Below, in pieces: positions 1 through 6,229 of a DNA stretch of 6,672 nt; the stretch's first letter is position 1, and each line of letters opens with the position of its first letter. The DNA is from Deltaproteobacteria bacterium. GTDB lineage: Bacteria; Desulfobacterota; Syntrophia; Syntrophales; JAAYKM01. A program made the position numbers and the translations under genes. The notes under the pieces are model-generated. The model saw only the letters and a list, made by a program, of their open reading frames with translations, did not search any database and was not told the DNA's origin. The stretch is from contig JAGVTI010000217.1 of NCBI GenBank assembly GCA_019136935.1, positions 1-6,672 on the forward strand, written 5' to 3'.

Positions 1-846
1 GGATCGCGCCTCGTGGACGTAAACCGTGACCGGGACATTCCGGCCCCGGGCCGTTCGAACACCGGTGTAAACAAGGAAAGCGAAGTCGGCAAATTTACCG
101 GCCGCGATATCCCCCAGTTCAAAATAGGTATTCCCGTCTCCGGCGACAAACACGTCGCGCCAGGTTCTGACATGGGCGCTGACCTGGGACGCATCCCCTG
201 TCCCGTGATTCCAAATCCGGACGGACAACCGGACGATCTTTCCGGCCTCGATCCGGCTGTTCCCATCCGGATCCCTGACCCCGACGACAGAAACCGATAA
301 GCGCGGCAAATCGACCGGTTTCAGCTGTATCCGAACCGTTCGTTCCGCGTAAGCGGCTCCCCCATAACCTGGAATATGCGCCGTCAGGATCACTTCACGG
401 GATTGTGCCCCGCCTGAGGCAAAGAGGTTGACTTCCCTGGATACGGTTTCACGGGGTCCGATCACATCGATGACAAGGCGCCTTTCGTAGAGGATATCCG
501 CATGGGCCGCCCCGTTTTCTCCCTCTTCCCCGATGTCGATCACGACGTTTTCCGCCGGCACTTCGTCCTCATTGACAAGGGTAAGGACAAGGGTTCCCTT
601 TTTCCCCGCCTCAAGAACATCTCCACCGGGACCCGTAAACCGCATACTCCAGGTTAACTTCGGCTGGAGGGCCGACGAAGGCGGCGCCGACGGGTGGATC
701 CCTTGTTCCGCCGCGGATGCCACCCTGCTGAAACCGGACAGGACGGCAACAACCATCAGCAGGAAAAAAGCGATAAAAAGTTTTTTCCTGGGATGTGCCC
801 TGCAAAATCGTCCCCGTGCCATCCCCGGCACCGATCTATCTCTCAT
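1..846 (-). CDS. Secreted protein with tandem Ig-like (CARDB-like) repeats, C-terminus beyond window
   Basis: The frame stays open to the left edge, so 282 codons are seen and the end is missing. A basic stretch (RKK, residues 20-22), a hydrophobic core (about 23-39) and an ASA-AE cleavage site near residue 45 form a Sec signal peptide. There is no lipobox cysteine after the core, so export as a soluble or surface protein is inferred. Two similar modules follow, about 61-178 and 181-282. Each has an 'EAGK' turn and then alternating hydrophobic strands with the pattern of CARDB-type Ig-like folds (LVLTLVNEDEVPAENVVI; VRLSVRIWNHGTGDA). I chose the ATG at 846 because AAGGTGGG sits directly before it and it overlaps the rlmB stop by 11 bases, suggesting translational coupling. 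The in-frame ATG at 822 has no good ribosome site but would give a more compact signal peptide. Such modules often precede a peptidase or other domain; none is visible here, so function is unknown. Confidence 0.8.
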   Translation of the reverse strand, partial: MRDRSVPGMARGRFCRAHPRKKLFIAFFLLMVVAVLSGFSRVASAAEQGIHPSAPPSSALQPKLTWSMRFTGPGGDVLEAGKKGTLVLTLVNEDEVPAENVVIDIGEEGENGAAHADILYERRLVIDVIGPRETVSREVNLFASGGAQSREVILTAHIPGYGGAAYAERTVRIQLKPVDLPRLSVSVVGVRDPDGNSRIEAGKIVRLSVRIWNHGTGDASQVSAHVRTWRDVFVAGDGNTYFELGDIAAGKFADFAFLVYTGVRTARGRNVPVTVYVHEARS

Positions 847-1573
847 CCCACCTTCTTACGATCTGATGCACGATGATCCCCGCGGCAACCGATACATTCA
901 GGGAATCGATCTTCCCCTTCATCGGAATGGAAACCAAAAAATCACACTTCTTCCTCACAAGGGACCGGATCCCCTTTCCCTCGCTTCCCATCACCAGGGC
1001 CAGGCGATCCACCCCGTCAAAAACCCGGGGATTGGGATCGCCGCCCGCATCCGCCCCGTAAATCCAAAAGCCCTGTTCTTTGAGAAAGTCGATCGTCCTG
1101 GCCAGGTTGACCACCATGGCGACCGGCGTATACTGCAGGGCGCCGGCGGAGGCCTTCATGACCGCCGCCGTCAGGGAGGCGGAACGATTTCCGGGAATAA
1201 CGAAGCCGTTGACGCCGAAGCAGTGGCCTGTCCGGACGAGGGCGCCCAGATTCTGAGGATCCGTGATCCCGTCCAGAAGGACGATCAAATCACCCCGGGT
1301 CCCCTCCGGCCGGTGAGCGATGATTTCTTCGACGGTCGCATAACGGAATTCCCGGCGGATGCCGAGGATTCCCTGATGAACGGCATTGCCGGCAAGACGG
1401 TCCAGTTCGTCACGCATCCGGTAAACAACGGGGATATGCCTTTTTTCGGCCAGGGCGAGAATTTTCCGAATTCCCTCCCCTTCCCGGCCCCTGGCGACCA
1501 TCAGGCTCCGGATTTCCCCCGCGTCGCTTTTCAGCGCTTCCAGCAGGGGATTCACACCGTATATCACTTCCAT
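836..1573 (-). CDS. rlmB: 23S rRNA (guanosine-2'-O)-methyltransferase RlmB, SpoU/TrmH family
   Basis: This 245-residue SPOUT methyltransferase is predicted to methylate the ribose 2'-OH of a 23S rRNA guanosine (G2251 in E. coli) using S-adenosylmethionine. Residues 1 to about 75 match the N-terminal RNA-binding domain (opening MEVIYGVNPLLEAL). The trefoil-knot catalytic domain carries all three SpoU motifs: LLDGITDPQNLGALVRT (99-115, with the conserved N108 and R114), LVMGSEGKGI (193-202) and IPMKGKIDSLNVSVAAGI (216-233, with S224, N226 and S228). Length and start match the family. GGGAG lies 7 bases before the ATG. It follows pyrF after 135 bases and overlaps the secreted-protein gene by 11 bases. 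Related TrmH/RlmB-like enzymes can target tRNA, so the family is certain and the exact rRNA position is inferred. Confidence 0.95.
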   Translation of the reverse strand: MEVIYGVNPLLEALKSDAGEIRSLMVARGREGEGIRKILALAEKRHIPVVYRMRDELDRLAGNAVHQGILGIRREFRYATVEEIIAHRPEGTRGDLIVLLDGITDPQNLGALVRTGHCFGVNGFVIPGNRSASLTAAVMKASAGALQYTPVAMVVNLARTIDFLKEQGFWIYGADAGGDPNPRVFDGVDRLALVMGSEGKGIRSLVRKKCDFLVSIPMKGKIDSLNVSVAAGIIVHQIVRRWDER

Positions 1574-1708
1574 CGAGCATCTCCCGGGGGAAATCCCTCA
1601 TTCTGTTCTACGCCGGTGCCATGACCGTGCAACGCCGCCGCAGAAACCGGGCACCGCCCCTTTGAAGCGGAACCGGACAACCGGGAATGTGCAACGGAAA
1701 ACAAGGAT
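1574..1708. other. pyrF-rlmB intergenic gap
   Basis: This 135-base spacer is the longest gap inside the gene cluster. On the minus strand it holds the rlmB ribosome-binding site (GGGAG, 1581-1585). A short GC-rich fold, GGGC-GGT-GCCC, occurs but has no following T-run, so I do not call a terminator. I see no tRNA-like fold, no convincing sigma-70 promoter and no small gene. It could hold a weak or alternative-sigma promoter for rlmB, which cannot be decided by eye. Confidence 0.4.
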
Positions 1709-2479
1709 CTATGATGCTGCCCTGACGCGGGAGGACATTCCCCGGGCAATTTCGCCGGCAATGGCATCGGCCTCCGCCGCCGGATCGGCGGCCAGGCGGA
1801 TGGGCCGGCCGACCACCAGGTAATCGGCTCCCAGGGAAACCGCCTCCAGGGGAGACAGGGTTCTTTTCTGGTCGTCCGCAGCGGCCCCGGCACCGCGGAT
1901 TCCGGGCGTGACAATGAGGAAATCCTGCCCGCAGGCCGCCCTGAGGCCGTCGATATCCTGGGGGGATGCAATCACACCCGGCACGCCCGCGTCCTGAGCC
2001 ATCCGGGCCAGCCCCAGAACGGCCTCCCGCGTTGTCCCCCTGAACCCGATCTCTTTCAAGTCCTGATCGTTGAGACTGGTCAGAATGGTCACCGCCAGAA
2101 TCACCGGCATGGCGAACCCCCGTTTTTCGGATAAGGAACGGGTCGCCGTGACGGCCTCTTCCATCATCTTTTTCCCGCCGGAGGCGTGCATGTTGAACAT
2201 GGCAACCCCGAGGCCCGCCGCCGCCTCCGCGGCCCGGGCGACCGTGTTGGGAATGTCATGGAATTTGAGATCCAGGAAAACGTCGCCGCCCCGCTGCCGG
2301 ACCTGGCGAACGATTTCCGGGCCGAAATGGGTAAACGCCTCCTTGCCGATCTTGAAAAGGCCGACATGGCCCGAAAGGCGGTCCACCCAGGAAAGGGCCT
2401 CATCGAGATCCTCCCCCACGTCGAGGGCGAAGATCAGCTTGCCCCGGGGATCAGAGTTCCGGTTCTGCATAGTCTTCAT
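1709..2479 (-). CDS. pyrF: Orotidine 5'-phosphate decarboxylase
   Basis: The gene encodes the last step of de novo UMP synthesis: decarboxylation of orotidine 5'-phosphate to UMP in the cytosol. The 256-residue protein is a typical group I bacterial PyrF TIM barrel. Visible active-site elements are FALD (17-20), FKIG with K43, the catalytic signature DLKFHDIPNT (70-79, D70, K72 and D75), and the phosphate-binding segments TPGIR (191-195) and VGRPI (223-227). The start is uncertain between ATG at 2479 and ATG at 2470. I prefer 2479 because GGAG lies 10 bases upstream. Either start lies inside the end of rpoZ (29 or 20 bases of overlap), so translation is probably coupled to rpoZ. Family assignment is certain; only the first three residues are in doubt. 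Confidence 0.96.
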   Translation of the reverse strand: MKTMQNRNSDPRGKLIFALDVGEDLDEALSWVDRLSGHVGLFKIGKEAFTHFGPEIVRQVRQRGGDVFLDLKFHDIPNTVARAAEAAAGLGVAMFNMHASGGKKMMEEAVTATRSLSEKRGFAMPVILAVTILTSLNDQDLKEIGFRGTTREAVLGLARMAQDAGVPGVIASPQDIDGLRAACGQDFLIVTPGIRGAGAAADDQKRTLSPLEAVSLGADYLVVGRPIRLAADPAAEADAIAGEIARGMSSRVRAAS

Positions 2480-2732
2480 CGCCGATAAACTCCATATCGT
2501 CCGGAATCGGTTTGAAATCTTCTTTTGCCCCCTTCAGGTATTCGGGATGCGCGTAGACTACCTTGCCCGCAGCGATTTCCCGGAGGGCGGCCACAATTTC
2601 CCGGTTGTTCCGGATGTCCGCCAGGGGCGCGGACCCCTTCAAGAGCTGCCTTGCCCTCTGGGCCGTCAGCATGACGAGCCCGAACCGGGTCTCGGCGTTT
2701 GCCAGGGCATCTTCTATCGTAATTCTTGCCAT
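2451..2732 (-). CDS. rpoZ: DNA-directed RNA polymerase omega subunit
   Basis: Omega is the small subunit that binds the beta-prime subunit, aids RNA polymerase assembly and in proteobacteria contributes to a ppGpp site. The 93-residue protein opens with MARITIEDALANAETRFGLV, which fits family starts. It keeps the helix AQRARQLLKG (24-33) and the conserved NNREIVAALREIAAGKV block (42-58). The C-terminal tail is acidic (about 71-93, ending DEDYAEPEL), as in many omega proteins. GGAGGT lies 10 bases before the ATG and is made from the last codon and stop of gmk. The gap to gmk is only 8 bases. Pairing of gmk and rpoZ is widely conserved in bacteria, which supports both calls. Confidence 0.96.
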   Translation of the reverse strand: MARITIEDALANAETRFGLVMLTAQRARQLLKGSAPLADIRNNREIVAALREIAAGKVVYAHPEYLKGAKEDFKPIPDDMEFIGDEDYAEPEL

Positions 2733-2740
2733 GTTCGAAT

Positions 2741-3373
2741 TTACCTCCGATCAATGATTAACTTTTCTATGTCCGCCTTCCTTCTCGACCTGCGATTCTT
2801 CTCTGCAAGGTAGATGGCGCGGAGCAGATCGACCGCTTCCGGCAGCGTATCGTTAAAAACGACGTAATCATACCACACGACTTCGCCCATTTCCGCCACG
2901 GCGTTGCCGAACCTTCTTTTCAAGGCCTCCTCGTCCTCGTGTCCCCTGTTTTTCAGCCGGTTTTTCAACTCGTCAAGGGACGGAGGCAGGATAAAAACGA
3001 AAACCGCATCGGGATAACGGGCCTTGATGGCCTTGGCACCACGCGGATCCACATCGAGGAAGACATCCCGCTTGTCTTCTACATAGGCATCCAGGACGGA
3101 AACAGCCGTGCCGTACAACTGGCCGTAATTCTCCGCCCATTCGACGAATTCCCCCCGGCAGGCCATCGCCTCGAATTCTTCCCGTGAGACGAAAAAATAA
3201 TCCCTTCCATTCACCTCTCCCGGCCGGGGCGGACGGGAGGTGTACGAGGTGGAAAAACGAAGTCCGGGATACATCTTCATCACTTCGCGGCAAATCGTCG
3301 TCTTTCCCGTCCCCGACGGCGCCGAAACAACGAGGAAAAGCCCCTCCCCTCCTGTGGTGGAAAACCTACTCAA
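2741..3373 (-). CDS. gmk: Guanylate kinase
   Basis: The enzyme phosphorylates GMP to GDP with ATP in the cytosol, feeding GTP and (p)ppGpp pools. The 210-residue protein has the Walker A loop APSGTGKTT (18-26), the GMP-binding segment SYTSRPPRPGEVNGRDYFF (43-61), and the lid and core segments FILPPSLDELKNRLKNRG (127-144) and YDYVVFND (168-175). The start is TTG at 3373. A stop codon lies seven codons upstream in frame, no ATG/GTG/TTG lies between, and the next ATG (codon 33) falls after Walker A, so TTG is effectively forced. AGGTG lies 7 bases upstream. It overlaps the yicC stop by 8 bases. One oddity is DVDPRGA (107-113), where many guanylate kinases have D-x-x-x-Q-G-A (R111 for Q). Confidence 0.96.
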   Translation of the reverse strand: MSRFSTTGGEGLFLVVSAPSGTGKTTICREVMKMYPGLRFSTSYTSRPPRPGEVNGRDYFFVSREEFEAMACRGEFVEWAENYGQLYGTAVSVLDAYVEDKRDVFLDVDPRGAKAIKARYPDAVFVFILPPSLDELKNRLKNRGHEDEEALKRRFGNAVAEMGEVVWYDYVVFNDTLPEAVDLLRAIYLAEKNRRSRRKADIEKLIIDRR

Positions 3374-4247
3374 TATTCTGCACCTGTTCCCTCAATTTTC
3401 CCAGTTCGCTCTTGATTTCGATGACGTTCCGGGAAATATCGAGATCCCCCGTTTTGGAGCCGATCGTGTTGATCTCCCGGTTCATCTCCTGGATGAGAAA
3501 ATCGATCTTCCTGCCGATTGCGTCCCCGCTCTTCAGCATCTCGCGGAACTGGCTGATGTGGCTGGCCAACCGGACAATCTCCTCCGTCACGTCGCTTTTG
3601 TCGGCCATGATGGCCACTTCCTGACTCAGGCGGATCTCGTCGACATCGACGCCGCCCGTCAGTTCACGGACCCGTTCGGTCAGCCGGCGCTGATATTCCT
3701 GGACACACTTGGGCGCCCGGTCGGCAATGACATTCAGGCATCCCTCGACCCGGCGGATGTGCTCGTCCAGATCGACAAGCAGCAGTTCCCCTTCCTTCTG
3801 CCTCATTTCCGTGAGCAGGCGAACCGCCTCATCCAGGACCGTCCCGATCTGTGCGGCGATCAATTCCATGTCCGTATCCACTTCCATGGGAACGAAGATG
3901 TCCTTGAACCCGGTAAAATGATCGAGGGTGATGTCGCCCGACAGCTGAAACTCCGCTTTGAGCCGCCGCAGGAGATCGTGGTAATTTTTCAACAGGGGAA
4001 GATTCAGCTCCAGCCTGCCTTCCTCCATGTTTCCGTTCGTATCCACCCGGACGGACACCTCGATCCGTCCCCGGGAAAAACGCTCGCCGACCCTCCTTCT
4101 GATTTCCGTTTCCAGGGAAGAAAGGCTCCCGGGAAGCCTCAGGGAAATTTCCAGGTAGCGGTGGTTCAGGGAGCGGATCTCGACGGCATACTTTCTCCCG
4201 TCCAGCATGGCTTCCGCCTTCCCGTATCCGGTCATGCTCTTAATCAT
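3366..4247 (-). CDS. yicC: YicC/YloC family endoribonuclease
   Basis: The 293-residue product matches YicC/YloC proteins from end to end. The N-terminal domain opens MIKSMTGYGKAEA and carries SLNHRYLE (26-33) and GRIEVSV (60-66). The C-terminal domain (formerly DUF1732) carries EIRLSQEVAIMADKSDVTEE (204-223) and GRKIDFLIQEMNREINTIGS (245-264), ending in REQVQNIE. Members in E. coli and Bacillus act as endoribonucleases on RNA; that role here rests on family knowledge. The reading frame is open as far as 4451, but family conservation begins at the ATG at 4247, so I start there. The ribosome site is weak (GGTG, 8 bases before). It precedes gmk with an 8-base overlap, an arrangement found in many bacteria. 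Confidence 0.93.
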   Translation of the reverse strand: MIKSMTGYGKAEAMLDGRKYAVEIRSLNHRYLEISLRLPGSLSSLETEIRRRVGERFSRGRIEVSVRVDTNGNMEEGRLELNLPLLKNYHDLLRRLKAEFQLSGDITLDHFTGFKDIFVPMEVDTDMELIAAQIGTVLDEAVRLLTEMRQKEGELLLVDLDEHIRRVEGCLNVIADRAPKCVQEYQRRLTERVRELTGGVDVDEIRLSQEVAIMADKSDVTEEIVRLASHISQFREMLKSGDAIGRKIDFLIQEMNREINTIGSKTGDLDISRNVIEIKSELGKLREQVQNIE

Positions 4248-4298
4248 ATTATCGGCACCAAGGCTTTCAAGATTGTTTTTTTCCTTTTGGAATGACAC

Positions 4299-4318
4299 GC
4301 CCCGCTTCGTTACGGGGC
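4299..4318 (-). other. Intercistronic hairpin over the DUF4416 stop codon
   Basis: GCCCCG (4299-4304) and CGGGGC (4313-4318) form a perfect 6-base-pair stem with an 8-base loop. On the minus-strand transcript the loop contains the TAA stop of the DUF4416 gene. The bases that follow are A-rich rather than T-rich, so it is not a standard intrinsic terminator. It could act as an RNA-processing or stability element between DUF4416 and yicC, or be chance in a GC-rich stretch. Confidence 0.35.
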
Positions 4319-4888
4319 CTCCCGCCCATCCCCCGGTTCCGCTTCGTCCAAACCTTCCGCCGCGCCCTGCCTCAACTGGACGATGTACCGCCCCCTGATC
4401 CGATTGAAGAACGCGATCTGCGCAGGATCCGCATAATCCGGATAGGTCCACGGCAGAGCATGGAACGTCTTATCCCTGAAAATGAGGGTCAGGTCAACAT
4501 AAATTCCTTCCCTCAGATACGGCCGGTGGGTATAACCCTTCCCCGTCGCCAGAACCAGATGAGCGGAAGAGATGTAGCCCGGGTCAAGATTGACGCGGCG
4601 GCGATTCCCTTCCGTCTGCTCTTCCTCCAGACCGTTCGTGGCGATCTTGATTCCGGGAAGTTGCTCCGGCCTGATCAACCTCTCGAAGGAAACGAAACGC
4701 CTGACCAGATCCCGGCCCATCTCCGGCTCGTAATAGTCCGTGTAGTGGAAGGGCAGGGGGGGGCCGACGACGTCGGGAGGACCGTAAATTTCCGCCAGCT
4801 TCCTCAAAACAAGGGTCAGCCCCTCATGGCCCGCAGCCAGGATGCTCACGACCAGCTTGACCGCCTCCGCCGACCGGGGAATACTCAC
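4310..4888 (-). CDS. DUF4416 family protein, function unknown
   Basis: The 192-residue protein has the conserved blocks I associate with DUF4416: FHYTDYYEPEMG (47-58), SFERLIRPEQL (67-77), VNLDPGYI (99-106), LATGKGYTHRPYL (113-125) and PWTYPDY (146-152). No signal peptide or membrane segment is visible, so it is probably cytosolic. The density of invariant Asp, Glu, His, Tyr and Trp residues suggests a catalytic or ligand-binding role, but no reaction is known to me. Start is GTG at 4888, five bases after a strong AGGAGG. It overlaps the hldA stop in a GTGA quartet, so translation is coupled to hldA. The C-terminal 20 residues are acidic and low complexity. Yeast-like Gmk or LPS roles would be speculation from neighbours only. 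Confidence 0.9.
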   Translation of the reverse strand: MSIPRSAEAVKLVVSILAAGHEGLTLVLRKLAEIYGPPDVVGPPLPFHYTDYYEPEMGRDLVRRFVSFERLIRPEQLPGIKIATNGLEEEQTEGNRRRVNLDPGYISSAHLVLATGKGYTHRPYLREGIYVDLTLIFRDKTFHALPWTYPDYADPAQIAFFNRIRGRYIVQLRQGAAEGLDEAEPGDGREAP

Positions 4889-5874
4889 AAGGCCCTCCTC
4901 AGTTCCTCCCGGGAAACGACAGACGTCCCGACCTTCCCCACCACGATCCCTGCGGCGTGATTCGCGATTTCCGCCGCCTCGCGGAACGTCGCTCCGGCGG
5001 CCAGGCAGAGGGAAAACACCCCGATCACCGTATCTCCCGCTCCCGTCACATCGTAAATCGCCCTGGCCTGGGTGGGAATATGGACAACCGCTCCTTCGGA
5101 TTCGTAAAGGCTCATCCCCGCCTCGCCCCGTGTAATCAGAAGGGCCTTCATATGGAGCCGCTTCAGCAGCTGGAGCGCCTCCCGGCGGACCCGGTTTTCC
5201 TTCCCCTCTTCGTTTCCGTTGAGATCTTCAATCCCCAGGGCCTTTTCCGCCTCGTGATGGTTGGGCGTGATGACATCGAATCCCCGGTAAAAGGACAGAT
5301 CGCTCCGCTTCGGATCGACGCAGACACGGACGTTTTTCGCGGCGACGATCTCCCGGATCCCGTCGAGGAGGTTTTCCGTGATGACCCCCTTATTATAATC
5401 GGAGACGACGATGACATCGAGCTTGTCAATCAACGAGGCGATATACTGGAGAATTCTTCCGGCGCAACCCGGAGCAACCGCTTGCCTCGTTTCCCGGTCG
5501 AAGCGGACCACCTGCTGATTGTGGGCGACGATTCTTGTTTTCAGCGTCGTATGCCGGTCCGGATCAACAATCACGCCTTCCGTCGGGATATGCTTCCCCG
5601 CAAATTCCTCCAGAAGCCGTCCCCCCATGGCATCCCCGCCGATCACTCCCGCCAGGTAAACCTGTCCCCCCACACTGCAGATATTGTTCAGCACGTTGGC
5701 ACAGCCACCCCACAGAAGCGAATCCTCGCTGACTTCAACGACGGGGACCGGCGCCTCCGGAGAGATCCGTGCAACTTTCCCCCAGATAAAATGATCCGCC
5801 ATGATATCCCCGACGACCAGCACTTTGGCCTCGGGAAACCGGTCAACAATGGCTAACGCCCTGTTCTTATCCAT
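4885..5874 (-). CDS. hldA: D-glycero-beta-D-manno-heptose-7-phosphate kinase (stand-alone HldA/RfaE domain I)
   Basis: This PfkB/ribokinase-family sugar kinase is predicted to phosphorylate D-glycero-D-manno-heptose 7-phosphate at C1, a step toward ADP-heptose for the LPS inner core, implying a Gram-negative envelope. In 329 residues it shows VGDIMADHFIWGKVARISPE (21-40), the glycine motif GGCANVLNNI (56-65), SDYNKGV (158-164), DPKR (187-190), TPNHHEAE (203-210), and the PfkB signature DVTGAGDT (275-282) with catalytic D281. The length equals only the kinase half of E. coli HldE; the cytidylyl/adenylyltransferase half (RfaE domain II, HldC) is absent and must be encoded elsewhere. ATG at 5874 is preceded by AAGG, 9 bases upstream. 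It is the first gene after the promoter at 5920-5948. rfaE1 is a synonym. Other PfkB kinases are possible but the motif order fits RfaE best. Confidence 0.92.
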   Translation of the reverse strand: MDKNRALAIVDRFPEAKVLVVGDIMADHFIWGKVARISPEAPVPVVEVSEDSLLWGGCANVLNNICSVGGQVYLAGVIGGDAMGGRLLEEFAGKHIPTEGVIVDPDRHTTLKTRIVAHNQQVVRFDRETRQAVAPGCAGRILQYIASLIDKLDVIVVSDYNKGVITENLLDGIREIVAAKNVRVCVDPKRSDLSFYRGFDVITPNHHEAEKALGIEDLNGNEEGKENRVRREALQLLKRLHMKALLITRGEAGMSLYESEGAVVHIPTQARAIYDVTGAGDTVIGVFSLCLAAGATFREAAEIANHAAGIVVGKVGTSVVSREELRRAL

Positions 5875-5919
5875 GAACTCATACCTTTTCCCTTATATAT
5901 CAGGCACTAAAAGGGCGCT

Positions 5920-5948
5920 ATGCTATTATCGGAAACTTTTTTTGTCAA
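5920..5948 (-). promoter_or_regulatory. Predicted sigma-70 promoter of the hldA-led operon
   Basis: On the minus strand a perfect -35 TTGACA (5943-5948) is followed after exactly 17 bases by TAGCAT (5920-5925), which matches 4 of 6 bases of TATAAT. The spacer begins with an A-run. A start of transcription near 5912-5913 would give a leader of about 38 bases with the hldA ribosome site in it. GATAAT nearby is too close to the -35 (12 bases) to be the partner. This is the only strong promoter I see upstream of the gene series. Confidence 0.65.
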
Positions 5949-5955
5949 TCCTTTT

Positions 5956-5977
5956 GTGGACGTGGGGTGGACGTGGG
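5956..5977. repeat. Tandem 11-base duplication at the left end of the element
   Basis: The unit GTGGACGTGGG occurs twice head to tail (5956-5966 and 5967-5977). The second copy runs into the left terminal repeat starting at 5975. Its position at the junction suggests a replication-slippage or insertion scar. It lies only 8 bases upstream of the -35 hexamer of the operon promoter. Confidence 0.8.
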
Positions 5978-6006
5978 GTCAAATCTTTATTCTTGACATT
6001 TGACCC
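5976..6006. repeat. REP-like hairpin at the left element end
   Basis: GGGTCAAAT (5976-5984) pairs perfectly with ATTTGACCC (5998-6006) around a 13-base loop. The fold includes the terminal repeat itself. REP elements and IS200/IS605 ends are recognised as such hairpins. The right end has the first arm but only a poor second arm. It is not followed by a T-run on the minus strand, so a terminator role is unlikely there. Confidence 0.65.
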
Positions 6007-6066
6007 GTATTATTTTGTATCCGCCCGAATCTCTCCGTTAATTTTGGATCATGCCGGATTTTTATT

Positions 6067-6078
6067 GAAAACGTTTTC
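6067..6078. promoter_or_regulatory. Perfect 12-base palindrome resembling a LacI/GalR-family operator
   Basis: GAAAACGTTTTC is an exact palindrome centred on CG, the arrangement typical of LacI/GalR-family operators; it fits the core of PurR boxes and the loose cre pattern. No regulator or promoter is visible beside it and it lies more than 100 bases upstream of the operon -35, inside the putative mobile element. A regulatory role is unproven and chance in an AT-rich stretch is possible. Confidence 0.25.
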
Positions 6079-6183
6079 TCGCCTGCCTGATCGCACGATA
6101 GTCAACACCTCCCGGTAAGCGTCCAATTCTCCGGCTGCGTAACACGACAAAAGCGATCAAGCCAACTCCATCAGCATTGCCCG

Positions 6184-6210
6184 CTCAATTGACCACCTCT
6201 CAATTGACCA
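6184..6210. repeat. Direct repeat of CTCAATTGACCA, 15-base period
   Basis: CTCAATTGACCA occurs at 6184-6195 and again at 6199-6210, separated by CCT. Each copy contains the palindrome CAATTG. On the minus strand this reads TGGTCAATTGAG twice. Closely spaced short repeats of this kind are found near the termini of IS21-family elements, so this may be a relic of an insertion-sequence end. No IstA or IstB coding is visible. Confidence 0.6.
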
Positions 6211-6229
6211 GTGGCTTTTTACGGCGAGT

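Noticed and set aside
533..1624. 363-codon plus-strand open frame
   Set aside because: Antisense to rlmB and the secreted-protein gene; low-complexity Pro/Arg/Gly-rich product without family features, while the minus strand has full SpoU motifs.
3240..4295. 351-codon plus-strand open frame
   Set aside because: Antisense to yicC and gmk, whose proteins are well conserved; the long frame follows from GC-rich codon bias.
4248..4309. Internal sigma-70 promoter before yicC (TTGAAA with GATAAT)
   Set aside because: Spacing is only 11 bases; the alternative -10 falls in the start codon.
4248..4451. Extended N-terminus for YicC from the ATG at 4451
   Set aside because: Would add 68 residues without family similarity and overlap DUF4416 by 142 bases; the family begins at MIKSMTGYG.
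4957..5856. 299-codon plus-strand open frame
   Set aside because: Mirror frame of hldA; no recognisable motif.
6049..6156. Short minus-strand frame of 36 codons with a plausible-looking peptide
   Set aside because: Bounded by stops, no start codon with a ribosome site, no recognised family; may be decayed sequence.
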